From: Nitratireductor soli
GTDB taxonomy: Bacteria > Pseudomonadota > Alphaproteobacteria > Rhizobiales > Rhizobiaceae
DNA length: 64,000 nt
Assembly: GCF_001050155.1 (NCBI RefSeq)
Contig: NZ_LFVY01000004.1
Location: 1-64,000, forward strand
Reading direction: 5' to 3'
A program made the position numbers and the translations under genes. This document shows positions 1-8,697 of this stretch, piece after piece. The first letter of the stretch is position 1. Each line of letters begins with the position of its first letter. The notes beneath the pieces were generated by a model, which was given only the letters and a program-made list of their open reading frames with translations, searched no databases and was not told the DNA's origin.

Positions 1-47
1 TCATCGGGGCCGATGCGGAAGGAATTGGGGCGGGTCGGTGCGGTCAT
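1..47 (-). CDS. 5' end of a leftward gene, possibly tryptophan synthase beta chain (partial)
   Basis: Reading leftward from an ATG at 47, fifteen codons are open to the window edge and give MTAPTRPNSFRIGPD followed by an acidic residue. This resembles the start of rhizobial TrpB proteins (NSFRxGPDE then a GxFGxYGGRF block), which would lie just outside the window. TrpB makes tryptophan from indole and serine. The ribosome site is weak. Only 15 residues are visible, so the family is a guess; no trpF gene precedes it, as it often does in relatives. Confidence 0.35.
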   Translation of the reverse strand, partial: MTAPTRPNSFRIGPD

Positions 48-248
48 GCCTGGGCGTCCGTTGTTTCAGCTTTCGCCAATTGAGACACGGCGCGAAGGAA
101 CAAGTCAAACGCGGGACCGGATCGCTTGCTTTCGTCAACAGGCTGAATTGAAACGGCAATTTCAACCGCCCCCGTGGCGCCGAGCAGGCAGCTTGTCCCA
201 ATCGGCGATGTTGTGGACAGGTTCCCCCGGCGTGCTTATCCTGAACCG

Positions 249-1238
249 ATGATGGTGCCTGATCTCATCGATGCATCGCATCGGCTCGGCCAGTTGCCCG
301 GCCTGCGCTCGCCGCACGTGGCCGAGGCGGAGGCGGCCATCGGCGCGCGTTATCGCCCGCACAGGCTGCTGATGCCGAAGGGGGAAGCGGCGCTGGATTT
401 TCGCCACCACGCCATCGCCAGCGGCGACGCCTCGCTCAACCTCCTGCGCTACGGCCCCGATATCGAGGTGGAGGCCGGCGTCTTCGATACATTCTACATG
501 CTGGAATTCCCGCTGGCCGGCGGTGTCGACGTCCTGTACGGCCGCGACCGCGTGGCATCACGCGTCGGCCGCGGCCTGATCCTGTCGCCGGGACCGTTCG
601 TGCGTTCCAATTGGCGGCCCGACACGACGCAGATCATGCTGCGGCTGGAGCGTGGTTTCGTCGAGCGCGCCTACCAGCGTTTCACCGGCGATCCGGTGCG
701 CCGCACGCCGCTGTTCAGGCCGGAGATCGACCTCGACATGCCGGTCGGTCGCCGGCTCGCCCGGTTGTTCGGCCTGATGGTGGCCGAACAGATGGAGGCC
801 GGCGACACGCCGGCGCTGCCGCCGATGCCGCTCGTCGGCGCGGTTCTGGAAACCCTGTTTGCCCATGTGCCCTGCAGCGCCATGGATCCGGTGTCGCTCG
901 CCGAGGCCGGACCACTGCCGCATTATGTGAACCGCTTCAGGACGATGCTCGACGAACCGGCGGCACTGGCGCTTACGGTCGGCGCGCTGTCGCAGACGCT
1001 TGGCGTCTCGCAGCGTGCGCTGACAACCGGCATGCGGCGCTTCACCGGATTGTCCCCTTACGACTACCTGACCATGCGTCGCATGGAGCATGCGCGCCTC
1101 CTGCTGGAGCGCAGCGACCTCTCGGTCGCCAGCATTGCGGCGCGTGTCGGCTATGCGCACGCCGGGCGCTTCGCTGCCGCCTTCCGCCGCCATTGCGGCA
1201 GCAATCCGGCGCGATTCGCAAAGATCTCCGGCGGTTGA
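249..1238 (+). CDS. AraC/XylS-family transcriptional regulator
   Basis: A 329-residue regulator with an AraC-binding-like N-terminal half (roughly residues 1-220) and two helix-turn-helix motifs at the C-terminus (about residues 230-329). The second half carries the family signature region RMEHARLLLERSDLSVASIA followed by VGYAHAGRFAAAFRRHCG. The frame is open back to a GTG at 174, but two adjacent ATG codons at 249 and 252 are better starts; I chose 249. It lies just upstream of, and in the same direction as, a sugar kinase and ABC transporter operon. A tandem direct repeat sits directly after its stop codon, so it is probably the activator of that operon. Its effector is unknown. Confidence 0.88.
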   Translation: MMVPDLIDASHRLGQLPGLRSPHVAEAEAAIGARYRPHRLLMPKGEAALDFRHHAIASGDASLNLLRYGPDIEVEAGVFDTFYMLEFPLAGGVDVLYGRDRVASRVGRGLILSPGPFVRSNWRPDTTQIMLRLERGFVERAYQRFTGDPVRRTPLFRPEIDLDMPVGRRLARLFGLMVAEQMEAGDTPALPPMPLVGAVLETLFAHVPCSAMDPVSLAEAGPLPHYVNRFRTMLDEPAALALTVGALSQTLGVSQRALTTGMRRFTGLSPYDYLTMRRMEHARLLLERSDLSVASIAARVGYAHAGRFAAAFRRHCGSNPARFAKISGG

Positions 1239-1246
1239 TTCAAGCC

Positions 1247-1311
1247 TTTCCGGGAAGCCTACGGCCTTTTCCGGAAGTGAAACGGCCTTCACCATGGTCC
1301 GCTTCTTGACA
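1247..1311 (+). promoter_or_regulatory. Tandem 21-bp-period direct repeat (candidate AraC operator) with a -35 box
   Basis: Two 22-nt copies begin at 1247 and 1268, so the period is 21 bp, two helical turns. Each copy starts TTTCCGG and ends ACGGCCTT; the middle differs. A TTGACA hexamer at 1306-1311 follows 16 bp later, with only poor -10 candidates near 1329-1337. Direct repeats in phase just upstream of -35 are the usual layout for AraC-family activators. The kinase starts at 1448. Confidence 0.5.
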
Positions 1312-1447
1312 AGGTGCGGCGTCTCGCCTGCTGTCATCCATCAACGCGAAAAGCGGTAACGAGCGGCCGAACATCGGCGCCCCATCAGACCACTAGGGAG
1401 GTAGGGAGGCGGCGGGCGAAACGGTCCGTTTGACGAGGGGGAATGGC

Positions 1448-2899
1448 TTGAGCCGGAACGTCCTGGCAATCGACATCGGATCTTCCGCACTGAAGGCTGT
1501 GCTGTTCGGTGCGGACGGCGTGATGCTGGCTTCACGATCCCGGCCGATCGCGACCGTGCAGGGCCCCGACCGCTCGCAGACCCAGGATCCGGATGCCTGG
1601 TGGCGATCCCTGAAGGAGGCGCTGGCCGAACTGCCCGGCAGGGAGAAAATTTCGGCTGTCGTGTGCACCGGCTCGATGCAGAACCTCATCGTTCTTTCGC
1701 CGCAGGGTCGGCCACTCACGCCTGCGGCGCTCTATTCCGATCGGCGGCTGGAAGAAGACGAGATCAGCGCTCTCGAAAAGCGTTTGCCGGAAGATTATGC
1801 GACACGGACCGGAAACCGGCTCGATCCGGCCCACACGATTCTCAAGCTGATGCGTCCGGACCGCTTTGCGCCGGGTGGCGCTTGGAGCCGGGACATGCGC
1901 TTCTGCTTCGGCGCGAAGGACGCCCTGACCTTTCGCATGACGGGTCGCGCCGCCATCGACCCGACCATCGCCTCGACCACCGGGCTGATGAACTTGAAGC
2001 AACGGGATTGGGACCCGGCGCTGGTGGGGGCCAGCGGCGTGGACAGGGATGTCCTGCCGGAAATCCTGCCCGCCGATGCCGTCATAGGGACGCTGAGAAG
2101 CGGCCCGGCGGCGGAACTCGGCCTCGCCGAGGGGCTCGTGGTGTTCAACGGCGCGGGCGATGCGGCCGCCGCCACCTGGGGTGCATCCGCCGATCGGCCG
2201 GGTGCTGCCTATGCTTATCTCGGAACGACGGGCTGGGTGGCGGCGACGCTCTCCCTGCATGACGCGGCACCGCCGCGCGACATCTACACGCTGGCCGACC
2301 CGATCCATCCCGACAGGGCGATCATCATCTCACCCTTCCTTACGGCGGGCGCTGCCATGGACTGGCTGGCGGAGGTGACGGGCGGAAAGGTCGAGGCGCT
2401 GCTGGCGCAAGCCGCGGAACTGGAAGAGCACCCGCCATCGACGCTGTTCCTGCCTTATCTGGCGGGCGAGCGGGCGCCGTTCGAGGATCAGAATGTGCGT
2501 GGCGCGTTTCTCGGCCTGGATCGAGCGCATGGCGCCGGCGCGATGGCACATGCGGTCATGGAGGGCGTCGCCTTCGCCATCCGCCACAATCTGGAAACGG
2601 CGGGCTTGCCGTCGTCTTCACTCACCGTCATCGGCGGCGGCGCGCGCCATCCGCTGCAGCGCCGAATCCTGGCCGACGCCCTGAAGCGCGGCATCACCTT
2701 CCCGCATGACAGCCAGGAGATGACGGCGCGCGGCGTCCTGCGCATGATCGCCGGCAAGATCGGCCTGCAGCCGGACAGTCGCGGCGCCGGTGTTCTGGTC
2801 GCTCCTCGCCCGGAGCGGACGGCGCGCAGCGATTTGCGCTTCGAAGCCTATCTCGCCGCCTCCCGCTTCGCGCGGGATCAGGCGCGCCTGCTGAACTGA
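1448..2899 (+). CDS. FGGY-family carbohydrate kinase (xylulokinase-like)
   Basis: A 483-residue cytoplasmic kinase that phosphorylates a pentose, pentulose or polyol with ATP. The N-terminal FGGY domain opens with VLAIDIGSSALKAVLF (the phosphate-binding loop) and the C-terminal domain contains GAGDAAAATWG, with the likely catalytic Asp, and a GGGARHPLQRRILAD adenosine-binding segment. There is no ATG near the N-terminus. TTG at 1430 is possible, but TTG at 1448 is preceded by GAGGGGG with 6-nt spacing and puts the conserved strand at the right place, so I use 1448. It is the first gene of an operon with a periplasmic binding protein, ATPase, permease and GntR regulator. The substrate is not evident from sequence. 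Confidence 0.85.
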   Translation: MSRNVLAIDIGSSALKAVLFGADGVMLASRSRPIATVQGPDRSQTQDPDAWWRSLKEALAELPGREKISAVVCTGSMQNLIVLSPQGRPLTPAALYSDRRLEEDEISALEKRLPEDYATRTGNRLDPAHTILKLMRPDRFAPGGAWSRDMRFCFGAKDALTFRMTGRAAIDPTIASTTGLMNLKQRDWDPALVGASGVDRDVLPEILPADAVIGTLRSGPAAELGLAEGLVVFNGAGDAAAATWGASADRPGAAYAYLGTTGWVAATLSLHDAAPPRDIYTLADPIHPDRAIIISPFLTAGAAMDWLAEVTGGKVEALLAQAAELEEHPPSTLFLPYLAGERAPFEDQNVRGAFLGLDRAHGAGAMAHAVMEGVAFAIRHNLETAGLPSSSLTVIGGGARHPLQRRILADALKRGITFPHDSQEMTARGVLRMIAGKIGLQPDSRGAGVLVAPRPERTARSDLRFEAYLAASRFARDQARLLN

Positions 2900-2942
2900 C
2901 ACGACTGGCAGAAAGACGTATCGCAACGGATCGGAGGATACC

Positions 2943-3857
2943 ATGAAACGCCTGCTCCTGACGGTGGCCATGCTGGCCGGTATGAACTGCGCAACCGCCG
3001 CCCTCGCCGAGGAGGTGGCCGTGCTGACTCCCTATCTCAGTTCCGTCGCCACCAACGAGATGGTGGAAACGTTCAAGGCGGATGCCACGGCCAAGGGCTG
3101 GTCGGTCAATGTGGTCGACACGCGCGGTGATTTCCAGCAATTGGCAAGCCGCGTGGAGGACGTGACCAATGCCGGTGTCGACGCGATCGTCCTGGTCAGC
3201 GTCGATCCGAACCAGATCGGCGACCAGATTGCGGCGGCGGCGAATAGCGGGATTCCGGTCTTCTCCCTCGACGGTGCGCTGGCCGAGGGTGTGTCCGCCA
3301 ACATCACCACCGACAATTTCGCGTTGGGCACGATCCTCTCCGACTATCTGTTCGAAGCTTTGGGCGGCGAGGGCAACATCGTAAAATTCTTCCATTCGGC
3401 GCATCCGGGCGTGCGTCAGCGCGAGCTTGCACTGGACGAGGCGCTGAAGAAGAGTCCCGGCATCAACGTGATTGCAGAACACTATGTGCAGGTGCCCGGG
3501 CCGATCGACAACACACGGCAGGCGATGGAGACCTTCATCCGCCAGCATGGCGATGCGATCGATGGCGTCTGGGCGGCCTGGGACGAGCCGGCCATCGGCG
3601 CCCTTCTGGCGCTGCAGGGCGACATGCCCGATTCCGACATCGTCATTGCCGGCATCGACGGCAACCCGCAGGCTGTCGAACTGATCGGCCAGTGCACCAA
3701 TCTGGCGGCGACGGTGCGGCAGGATTTTTCCAGCATTGCCCGCGCGGCGGTGAAGGAAATCGCTGCCGTACTGGACGGCGGCGCACCCAGCAATCGGGAG
3801 ATCTTCATCGACGCGATGGTGGTCGACCGCGAAAGCCTCGGGGTCGAATGTGAGTAA
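2943..3857 (+). CDS. Sugar ABC transporter substrate-binding protein (RbsB-like)
   Basis: A 304-residue periplasmic protein with a signal peptide (MKRLLLTVAMLAG..., likely cleavage after ALA near residue 22). The mature part is a periplasmic-binding-protein type 1 fold: the strand VAVLTPYLSSVATNEM, the VDAIVLVSVDPNQIGDQIAAA segment and IVIAGIDGNPQAVELI are typical of the ribose/xylose-binding family. A good ribosome site, GGAGG, precedes the ATG. It is followed 11 nt later by the ATPase and then the permease, forming a CUT2-type importer. It should capture the sugar that the upstream FGGY kinase phosphorylates. Confidence 0.88.
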   Translation: MKRLLLTVAMLAGMNCATAALAEEVAVLTPYLSSVATNEMVETFKADATAKGWSVNVVDTRGDFQQLASRVEDVTNAGVDAIVLVSVDPNQIGDQIAAAANSGIPVFSLDGALAEGVSANITTDNFALGTILSDYLFEALGGEGNIVKFFHSAHPGVRQRELALDEALKKSPGINVIAEHYVQVPGPIDNTRQAMETFIRQHGDAIDGVWAAWDEPAIGALLALQGDMPDSDIVIAGIDGNPQAVELIGQCTNLAATVRQDFSSIARAAVKEIAAVLDGGAPSNREIFIDAMVVDRESLGVECE

Positions 3858-3868
3858 GAACGGGTCCG

Positions 3869-5404
3869 ATGCTCGACATTGAGGGCCTGACGAAACGCTT
3901 CGGCGGTGTTGTCGCGCTTGACGACGTGCATATGCACGTCGCCGCCGGGCGCGTTCATGCCCTGCTCGGAGAAAACGGCGCGGGCAAGTCCACCCTGCTC
4001 AAATGCCTCTCCGGCGTGCACCGCCCGGACACTGGACGGATGCGGCTTGCGGAAAGGGATTTCGCGCCGCGGAACCCGCGCGAAGCAGAGGCGGCGGGCC
4101 TGCGTTCCGTGCATCAGGAGCTCAACCTCGTGCCGGGTTTCACGGCCTGCGAGAATGCCTATGTGGGCCGGCCCTACCCACGCCGGTTCGGCCGCGTCGA
4201 CTGGCGGGCGATGCGCACGCGCTTTGCCGCACTGCGCGACGCGCACAGGCTGGATCTCGACCTGGACATCCCGGTCGGGCGGTTGTCCGTCGCCAAATGC
4301 CAGATCGCCGAAATCCTGCGTGCGCTGATGGGCGAGGCACGGGTGCTGGTCCTCGACGAACCGACCGCATCGCTGAGCGAGGACGAAGCTGCGACGCTGC
4401 GGCGGATCGTGCGCGATCTCGCGGCACATGGGTGCGCGATCATCTTCGTGTCGCATCGCCTCGACGAGGTGTTTGCCGTCGCCGACGACTACACGGTGCT
4501 GCGCAATGGCGGCACCGTCGGGGCGGGGCGCGTTGCGGACACGACCCGCGACGAGGTGGTGGCGCTGATGGCCGGCGCGGAGTTCACGCACAAGCGCCAT
4601 GTGGACGCGCCGCGGATCGGAGCGCCGGTCCTGGAACTTGCCGATTTTCGCGTCAGCCCGGTGCGGCCGCCGATCGATCTCACCGTCCGCGCCGGTGAAA
4701 TCGTCGGGCTTTACGGCGTCATCGGCAGTGGCCGTTCGAGCTTGCTCAAGTCGATCTGGGGAGCGCATTCGCTGGCGCGCGGGCGGGTCGCGCTGGGCGG
4801 CACGGCGCTGCCGCAGGCGGGCATCGCCGCACGCATCCGGGCCGGTGTGGCCTATGTTTCGGAAGACCGCCGCAGCACCGGCCTCATCATGCATCACTCG
4901 ATCCTCGACAACGCCATCCTCCCACGCCTTGCCCGCTACCGCGCCACACCGCGATTGCCGGTGGTTTCCTGGCGTGCGGCGCGTGCCGGCGCGCGCCAGG
5001 CCCTTTCCGGGCTGAATGTGAAATACGGTCGGCTCGGCGAGCGGATCTCGACGCTGTCGGGCGGCAATCAACAGAAGATCATGATCGGCCGCTGGCTGGC
5101 GGGCGCCAGACCACGCCTTGTGCTGCTCGACGAGCCGACGCGTGGCGTCGACGTGCGCTCCAAGGCCGAGATCCATGCCCTTTGCAACCGTCTCGCCACG
5201 GAAGGTGCGGCCGTGGTGTTCGCCACCAGCGATCTCGAGGAGCTGCTGATGCTCGCCGGCCGCGTGGTGGTGCTGGCGCAGGGCGCCGTGACGCTCGATG
5301 CGCCGAACAGCGCGGTCACCCGGCAATCGGTTCTGGACGCGACTTTCCACGCACTGGCCCGACCGCTGCCACAGCAAACAGACCAGCCAGGAGCACCCAA
5401 GTGA
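3869..5404 (+). CDS. Sugar ABC transporter ATP-binding protein (RbsA-like, two ATPase domains)
   Basis: A 511-residue fused double ATPase that powers CUT2 sugar import at the inner membrane. Domain 1 has Walker A GENGAGKST and Walker B VLVLDEPTASL; domain 2 has a degenerate Walker A (GVIGSGRSS), a proper signature LSGGNQQKIMIGRWL and Walker B LVLLDEPTRGVD. The degenerate second Walker A is normal for RbsA/XylG proteins. In domain 1 the signature is diverged (LSVAKCQIAEI), also common in the family. Its stop overlaps the GTG start of the permease in a GTGA arrangement, implying translational coupling. Confidence 0.92.
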   Translation: MLDIEGLTKRFGGVVALDDVHMHVAAGRVHALLGENGAGKSTLLKCLSGVHRPDTGRMRLAERDFAPRNPREAEAAGLRSVHQELNLVPGFTACENAYVGRPYPRRFGRVDWRAMRTRFAALRDAHRLDLDLDIPVGRLSVAKCQIAEILRALMGEARVLVLDEPTASLSEDEAATLRRIVRDLAAHGCAIIFVSHRLDEVFAVADDYTVLRNGGTVGAGRVADTTRDEVVALMAGAEFTHKRHVDAPRIGAPVLELADFRVSPVRPPIDLTVRAGEIVGLYGVIGSGRSSLLKSIWGAHSLARGRVALGGTALPQAGIAARIRAGVAYVSEDRRSTGLIMHHSILDNAILPRLARYRATPRLPVVSWRAARAGARQALSGLNVKYGRLGERISTLSGGNQQKIMIGRWLAGARPRLVLLDEPTRGVDVRSKAEIHALCNRLATEGAAVVFATSDLEELLMLAGRVVVLAQGAVTLDAPNSAVTRQSVLDATFHALARPLPQQTDQPGAPK

Positions 5405-6330
5405 GTTTTTCCACCCGCTACGGAACCCTGATCGGCCTGTTCGCCATCGTCGCATTGTTCTCGGTCCTTTCTCCCGGCGCCTTCGCCAAAGGCTCGAACC
5501 TGATCAACATCACGCAGCAGATGTCGCTGCTGGCGATCGTTGCGCTGGGGGCGACATTCGTCATGTCGCTTGCCGAGTTCGATCTTTCGGTCGGGGCCGT
5601 CGTGTCGATGGCCGGCATCGTGTCCGTCAGCCTGTTCGGCGCGGGCTGGAGCATCCTGCCGGTGGTGCTGGTGACCCTGGCGGCCGGCCTGGCGGTCGGC
5701 GCGCTGAGCGGCCTGCTGATTGCCACCTACCGCATGCCGAGCTTCATCGTCACGCTCGCCATGGGCACCATCGTCGGCGGCGTCACCTTCTGGATCAGCG
5801 ATGGGGCGACCCTGTTCGGCCAGATACCGGTCGGCTTTCGCGATCTCGGCAGGGGCTACCTCGCCGGCGTCCCGGTGCTGACCTTGTGGGCGCTGGGGGC
5901 AACGCTTTTCGCCGCCTTCATGCTCGACCATACGGAGCTTGGCCGGCGCATTCTGGCGATCGGCGGAAATCGCGAAGCTGCAAGGCTGACCGGCGTTCGC
6001 ATCGTGCCGAACAGCATCTGGGCCTTTGGCTTGTGCACGTTTTTGGCAGCGCTGGCCGGCCTGCTGCTGACGGCACGGCTCGGCAGCGCACACCCCACGG
6101 GCGGCAACGGTTTCCTGCTGCAGGCCTATGCGGCGGCGTTTCTCGGCATGACCGCCTTCCGCGACGGCCAGACCAACGCGCTCGGCACCCTGCTCGGCGC
6201 GGCCATCATTGCCGTGGTGGCGAACGGGCTCACCATCCTCGGCGTGCCCAACTATCTGCAGGACATCTTTACCGGCCTGATCATCATCGGCGCCGTCCTC
6301 GTGCGCAACATCGGCGGCCGGAGCGCCTGA
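5401..6330 (+). CDS. Sugar ABC transporter permease (RbsC-like)
   Basis: A 309-residue inner-membrane protein with about eight to ten hydrophobic segments, matching the CUT2 permease family. Family-typical stretches include LAEFDLSVGAVVSMAGIV and AYAAAFLGMTAFRDGQTNALGTLLGAAIIA. The frame is open much further upstream, but the GTG at 5401 overlaps the TGA of the ATPase by 4 nt and starts right before the first membrane segment, so I chose it. It forms the channel of the importer encoded by the two preceding genes. Confidence 0.9.
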   Translation: MSFSTRYGTLIGLFAIVALFSVLSPGAFAKGSNLINITQQMSLLAIVALGATFVMSLAEFDLSVGAVVSMAGIVSVSLFGAGWSILPVVLVTLAAGLAVGALSGLLIATYRMPSFIVTLAMGTIVGGVTFWISDGATLFGQIPVGFRDLGRGYLAGVPVLTLWALGATLFAAFMLDHTELGRRILAIGGNREAARLTGVRIVPNSIWAFGLCTFLAALAGLLLTARLGSAHPTGGNGFLLQAYAAAFLGMTAFRDGQTNALGTLLGAAIIAVVANGLTILGVPNYLQDIFTGLIIIGAVLVRNIGGRSA

Positions 6331-6334
6331 GACG

Positions 6335-7021
6335 ATGCACGCCTATCGGCGCCTTGCCGCGGAGCTGACGCGCGAACTGACGGACGGCGTCTGGCGCAAC
6401 GGTGAGGCGCTACCGTCCGAGAACGCGCTCGCCCGGGCCTATACGGTCAGCCGCCGCACGGTGCGCCAGGCGCTGGACCAGCTCCACGGCGAAGGCCTGG
6501 TCTCGAAAGGACAAGGGCGTAACACCGTCTATCTCGAGCGCGCGCTCGGCCGCAGTGGAGAGCGCCTGGTCGATTTTCCAACGGCTGCACGGGCTGCGGG
6601 GTTGAAGCCGTCAACGCGGCTTCTCTGGACACGCAGGCGCATCGCCGGTCTCAGCGAGGCACACGCGTTGAAGATCGCGCTCGCCACGGAAGTCATGGAA
6701 ATCTGCCGCGTGCGCATGCTGGATGGCCGGCCGGTCGTGCGTCAGGCTTCGCTTCTGCCGCTCGCGGTGGCGAACCGGCTGCCGATGGAAAAGCTCGCCG
6801 GCGCGTCGCTCTATGCCTTGCTGCGCGCCGGTTTGCAGGATGAGATCTTCTTGTCTTTGGAACATGTTTCCCTGCTGCGCGCTTCCGGTGACGAGGCGGA
6901 GGCATTGGCGGTTCCGGAAGGAGCGGCATTGCTGCGCGTCCAGCGCGTGGTGACGGACGTTCGCGGCATGCCGGTTGAATATTCGAACTCGGCCCTGGAG
7001 GCTTCCTTCTTCCGGTTTTAG
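6335..7021 (+). CDS. GntR-family regulator with UTRA ligand domain
   Basis: A 228-residue repressor-type protein. Residues 1-70 form a winged helix of the GntR family (AYRRLAAELTRELTDG, then SRRTVRQALDQLHGEGLVSKGQGRNTVY). Residues 80-228 form a UTRA effector domain of the HutC subfamily, ending in the expected strand VTDVRGMPVEYSNSALEASFFRF. It starts 4 nt after the permease stop, as the last gene of the sugar operon, and may respond to the phosphorylated sugar. The operon therefore has two candidate regulators, this one and the AraC protein at the other end. Confidence 0.88.
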   Translation: MHAYRRLAAELTRELTDGVWRNGEALPSENALARAYTVSRRTVRQALDQLHGEGLVSKGQGRNTVYLERALGRSGERLVDFPTAARAAGLKPSTRLLWTRRRIAGLSEAHALKIALATEVMEICRVRMLDGRPVVRQASLLPLAVANRLPMEKLAGASLYALLRAGLQDEIFLSLEHVSLLRASGDEAEALAVPEGAALLRVQRVVTDVRGMPVEYSNSALEASFFRF

Positions 7022-7041
7022 CCGGTGGAGGCGGGTTCAGG

Positions 7042-8628
7042 TCAGGAGCCGCGCTGCCGTGCGTCCTGGTTCGGCCAATACTGGTAAATCCAGGTTTCCG
7101 ACAACGCCCTGTCATTCTTGCCCCTGATGTACATCCGCATGTCCACCGGCTTGGTTCCCTCGATCCTCGCATCGAAGAAAGCGCGGTAGAGACCTGGTTG
7201 CCCGACAACGGGATGGGAATCGGCCAGACTGACCGCGCCGCGGGAAAGATCAACGACCGGCTCGGCTTCGCCGCGTTCGAGATCACCAACCTCTCCGCCG
7301 CGGAAATCGATGACGAAGCGCGTCGTGTTCTCCGGCCGGTCCTGGCCCGGAATGCCACCTGTTCCGGTGTAGGTCGCCATGACCCTCCCCAATTCGGCGG
7401 GAAAAGGTTCGTCCGCTTTCCAGTGAAGCCGGTAGTCGAACCGAAGCGGCTTGCCGGGTTCGACGGCTGCGTCCGGCACCCAGTACGCGACGAGGTTGTC
7501 GTGAATCTCATCGTCCGTCGGAATCTCGACGAGTTGGATCTGGCCCGATCCCCAGTCGTTGGTCGGCTCGATCCAAGCGGAGGGCCGACGGTCGTAGAAG
7601 ACGCCGTCATCCTGATAATGGGTGAATTCGCGATCGCGCTGGAGAAGGCCGAAGCCACGCGGCTGATCAACTGTGAAGGCGTTGGTTACGGTCTCCGGCG
7701 GGTTGTTGAGCGGACGCCACAGACGCTCGCCATTACCCATCCAGATGGCGAGGCCGTCCGAATCGTGGATTTCCGGACGCCAGTCAACGGCCTGCTCGCG
7801 ATTGGTCTCGGAATACCAGTACATGGAGGTGAGCGGGGCAACGCCAAGGCGCTCGATGGGCTTGCGCGGATAGAGCGACGCGGAGACATCCATCACCGGA
7901 CCGTCGGTCTTCACGCAATCGAAACGATAGGCGCCGGTGATGCTCTCGCTGTCGAGCAAGGCATAGACGAGGACGCGGTCCCGCTCGCCCTCCACGCGTT
8001 CCAGCCAGATGCGGCTGAAGCGCGGGAATTCCTCCGGCTGTGGCAGCGCCGTGTCGATGGCGAGGCCGCGGGCCGAAAGCCCGTACTGGTCGCGTTCGCC
8101 CGATGAGCGGAAATAGGAGGCGCCCAGGAAGGCGATCCAGTCGGTTTCCTGCGATTGCGCCTGCAGGCGGAAGCCGGAAAAGCCGATATTGTCCGGCAGG
8201 CTGCGGGCGGGATGGTCGGCGGGAAGATCGAAATAGTCGCTTCGGTAAAGCACCTCGCGCGCCTCGCCATTCTCGACCACGTGGATGAGGACCGGCTCCT
8301 GGAAATAGCGCCCCAGATGAAAGAACTGCACCGGTGTGCCGCCGGCGCCGTCCGCCCACAGCGCGTGGTCGTTCCTGAAGCGGATTCTCTGAAACGCGTC
8401 ATAATCGATCTGCTGAAGGATCTCGCCATGCGGCGAACGGCCGTCTTTCCAGGGTGAGGTGGCGCGCTTTTCTGCCTCGAGCTTCAACGCATCGAAGCTG
8501 AAGGGTCTTGGCGGGCCGAATGACAGGCCGGACGCCGCGGCGGCCGCGTGGGCTCGCGCTGGAAGCGCGGCCACCAGGGAGGACGACAGCGCAAGCGAAA
8601 GAAGGTCACGTCTGTTGAATTCGGTCAT
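7042..8628 (-). CDS. opgG: Periplasmic glucan biosynthesis protein OpgG/OpgD (MdoG family)
   Basis: A 528-residue exported protein of the MdoG family, which acts in the periplasm on osmoregulated periplasmic glucans. The N-terminus has a twin-arginine signal (NRRDLLSLALSSSLVAALP, then ARAHA). After it come family segments: FSFDALKLEAEKRATSPW, QIDYDAFQRIRFRNDHALW, FFHLGRYFQEPVLIH and a C-terminal immunoglobulin-like part. A Tat signal favours the OpgD branch, but length and context also fit OpgG. It follows opgC in the same direction, so the two probably form an operon. The membrane glucosyltransferase opgH, the usual partner, is not in the window. Confidence 0.88.
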   Translation of the reverse strand: MTEFNRRDLLSLALSSSLVAALPARAHAAAAASGLSFGPPRPFSFDALKLEAEKRATSPWKDGRSPHGEILQQIDYDAFQRIRFRNDHALWADGAGGTPVQFFHLGRYFQEPVLIHVVENGEAREVLYRSDYFDLPADHPARSLPDNIGFSGFRLQAQSQETDWIAFLGASYFRSSGERDQYGLSARGLAIDTALPQPEEFPRFSRIWLERVEGERDRVLVYALLDSESITGAYRFDCVKTDGPVMDVSASLYPRKPIERLGVAPLTSMYWYSETNREQAVDWRPEIHDSDGLAIWMGNGERLWRPLNNPPETVTNAFTVDQPRGFGLLQRDREFTHYQDDGVFYDRRPSAWIEPTNDWGSGQIQLVEIPTDDEIHDNLVAYWVPDAAVEPGKPLRFDYRLHWKADEPFPAELGRVMATYTGTGGIPGQDRPENTTRFVIDFRGGEVGDLERGEAEPVVDLSRGAVSLADSHPVVGQPGLYRAFFDARIEGTKPVDMRMYIRGKNDRALSETWIYQYWPNQDARQRGS

Positions 8629-8697
8629 GGATGTACAGTCCCTTGCTCATTCATGAAACAGTTGAAGTGGGTTTGGCGGGCCGCCGGCTGCGATGGC

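Noticed and set aside
3482-5455. A 657-codon open frame on the minus strand opposite the binding-protein and ATPase genes.
   Set aside because: High-GC codon bias leaves long antisense frames. It has no family motifs and lies fully opposite well-supported genes. The same applies to minus-strand frames at 33835-35868, 49452-51674, 51118-52923, 55405-57186 and 58158-59879.
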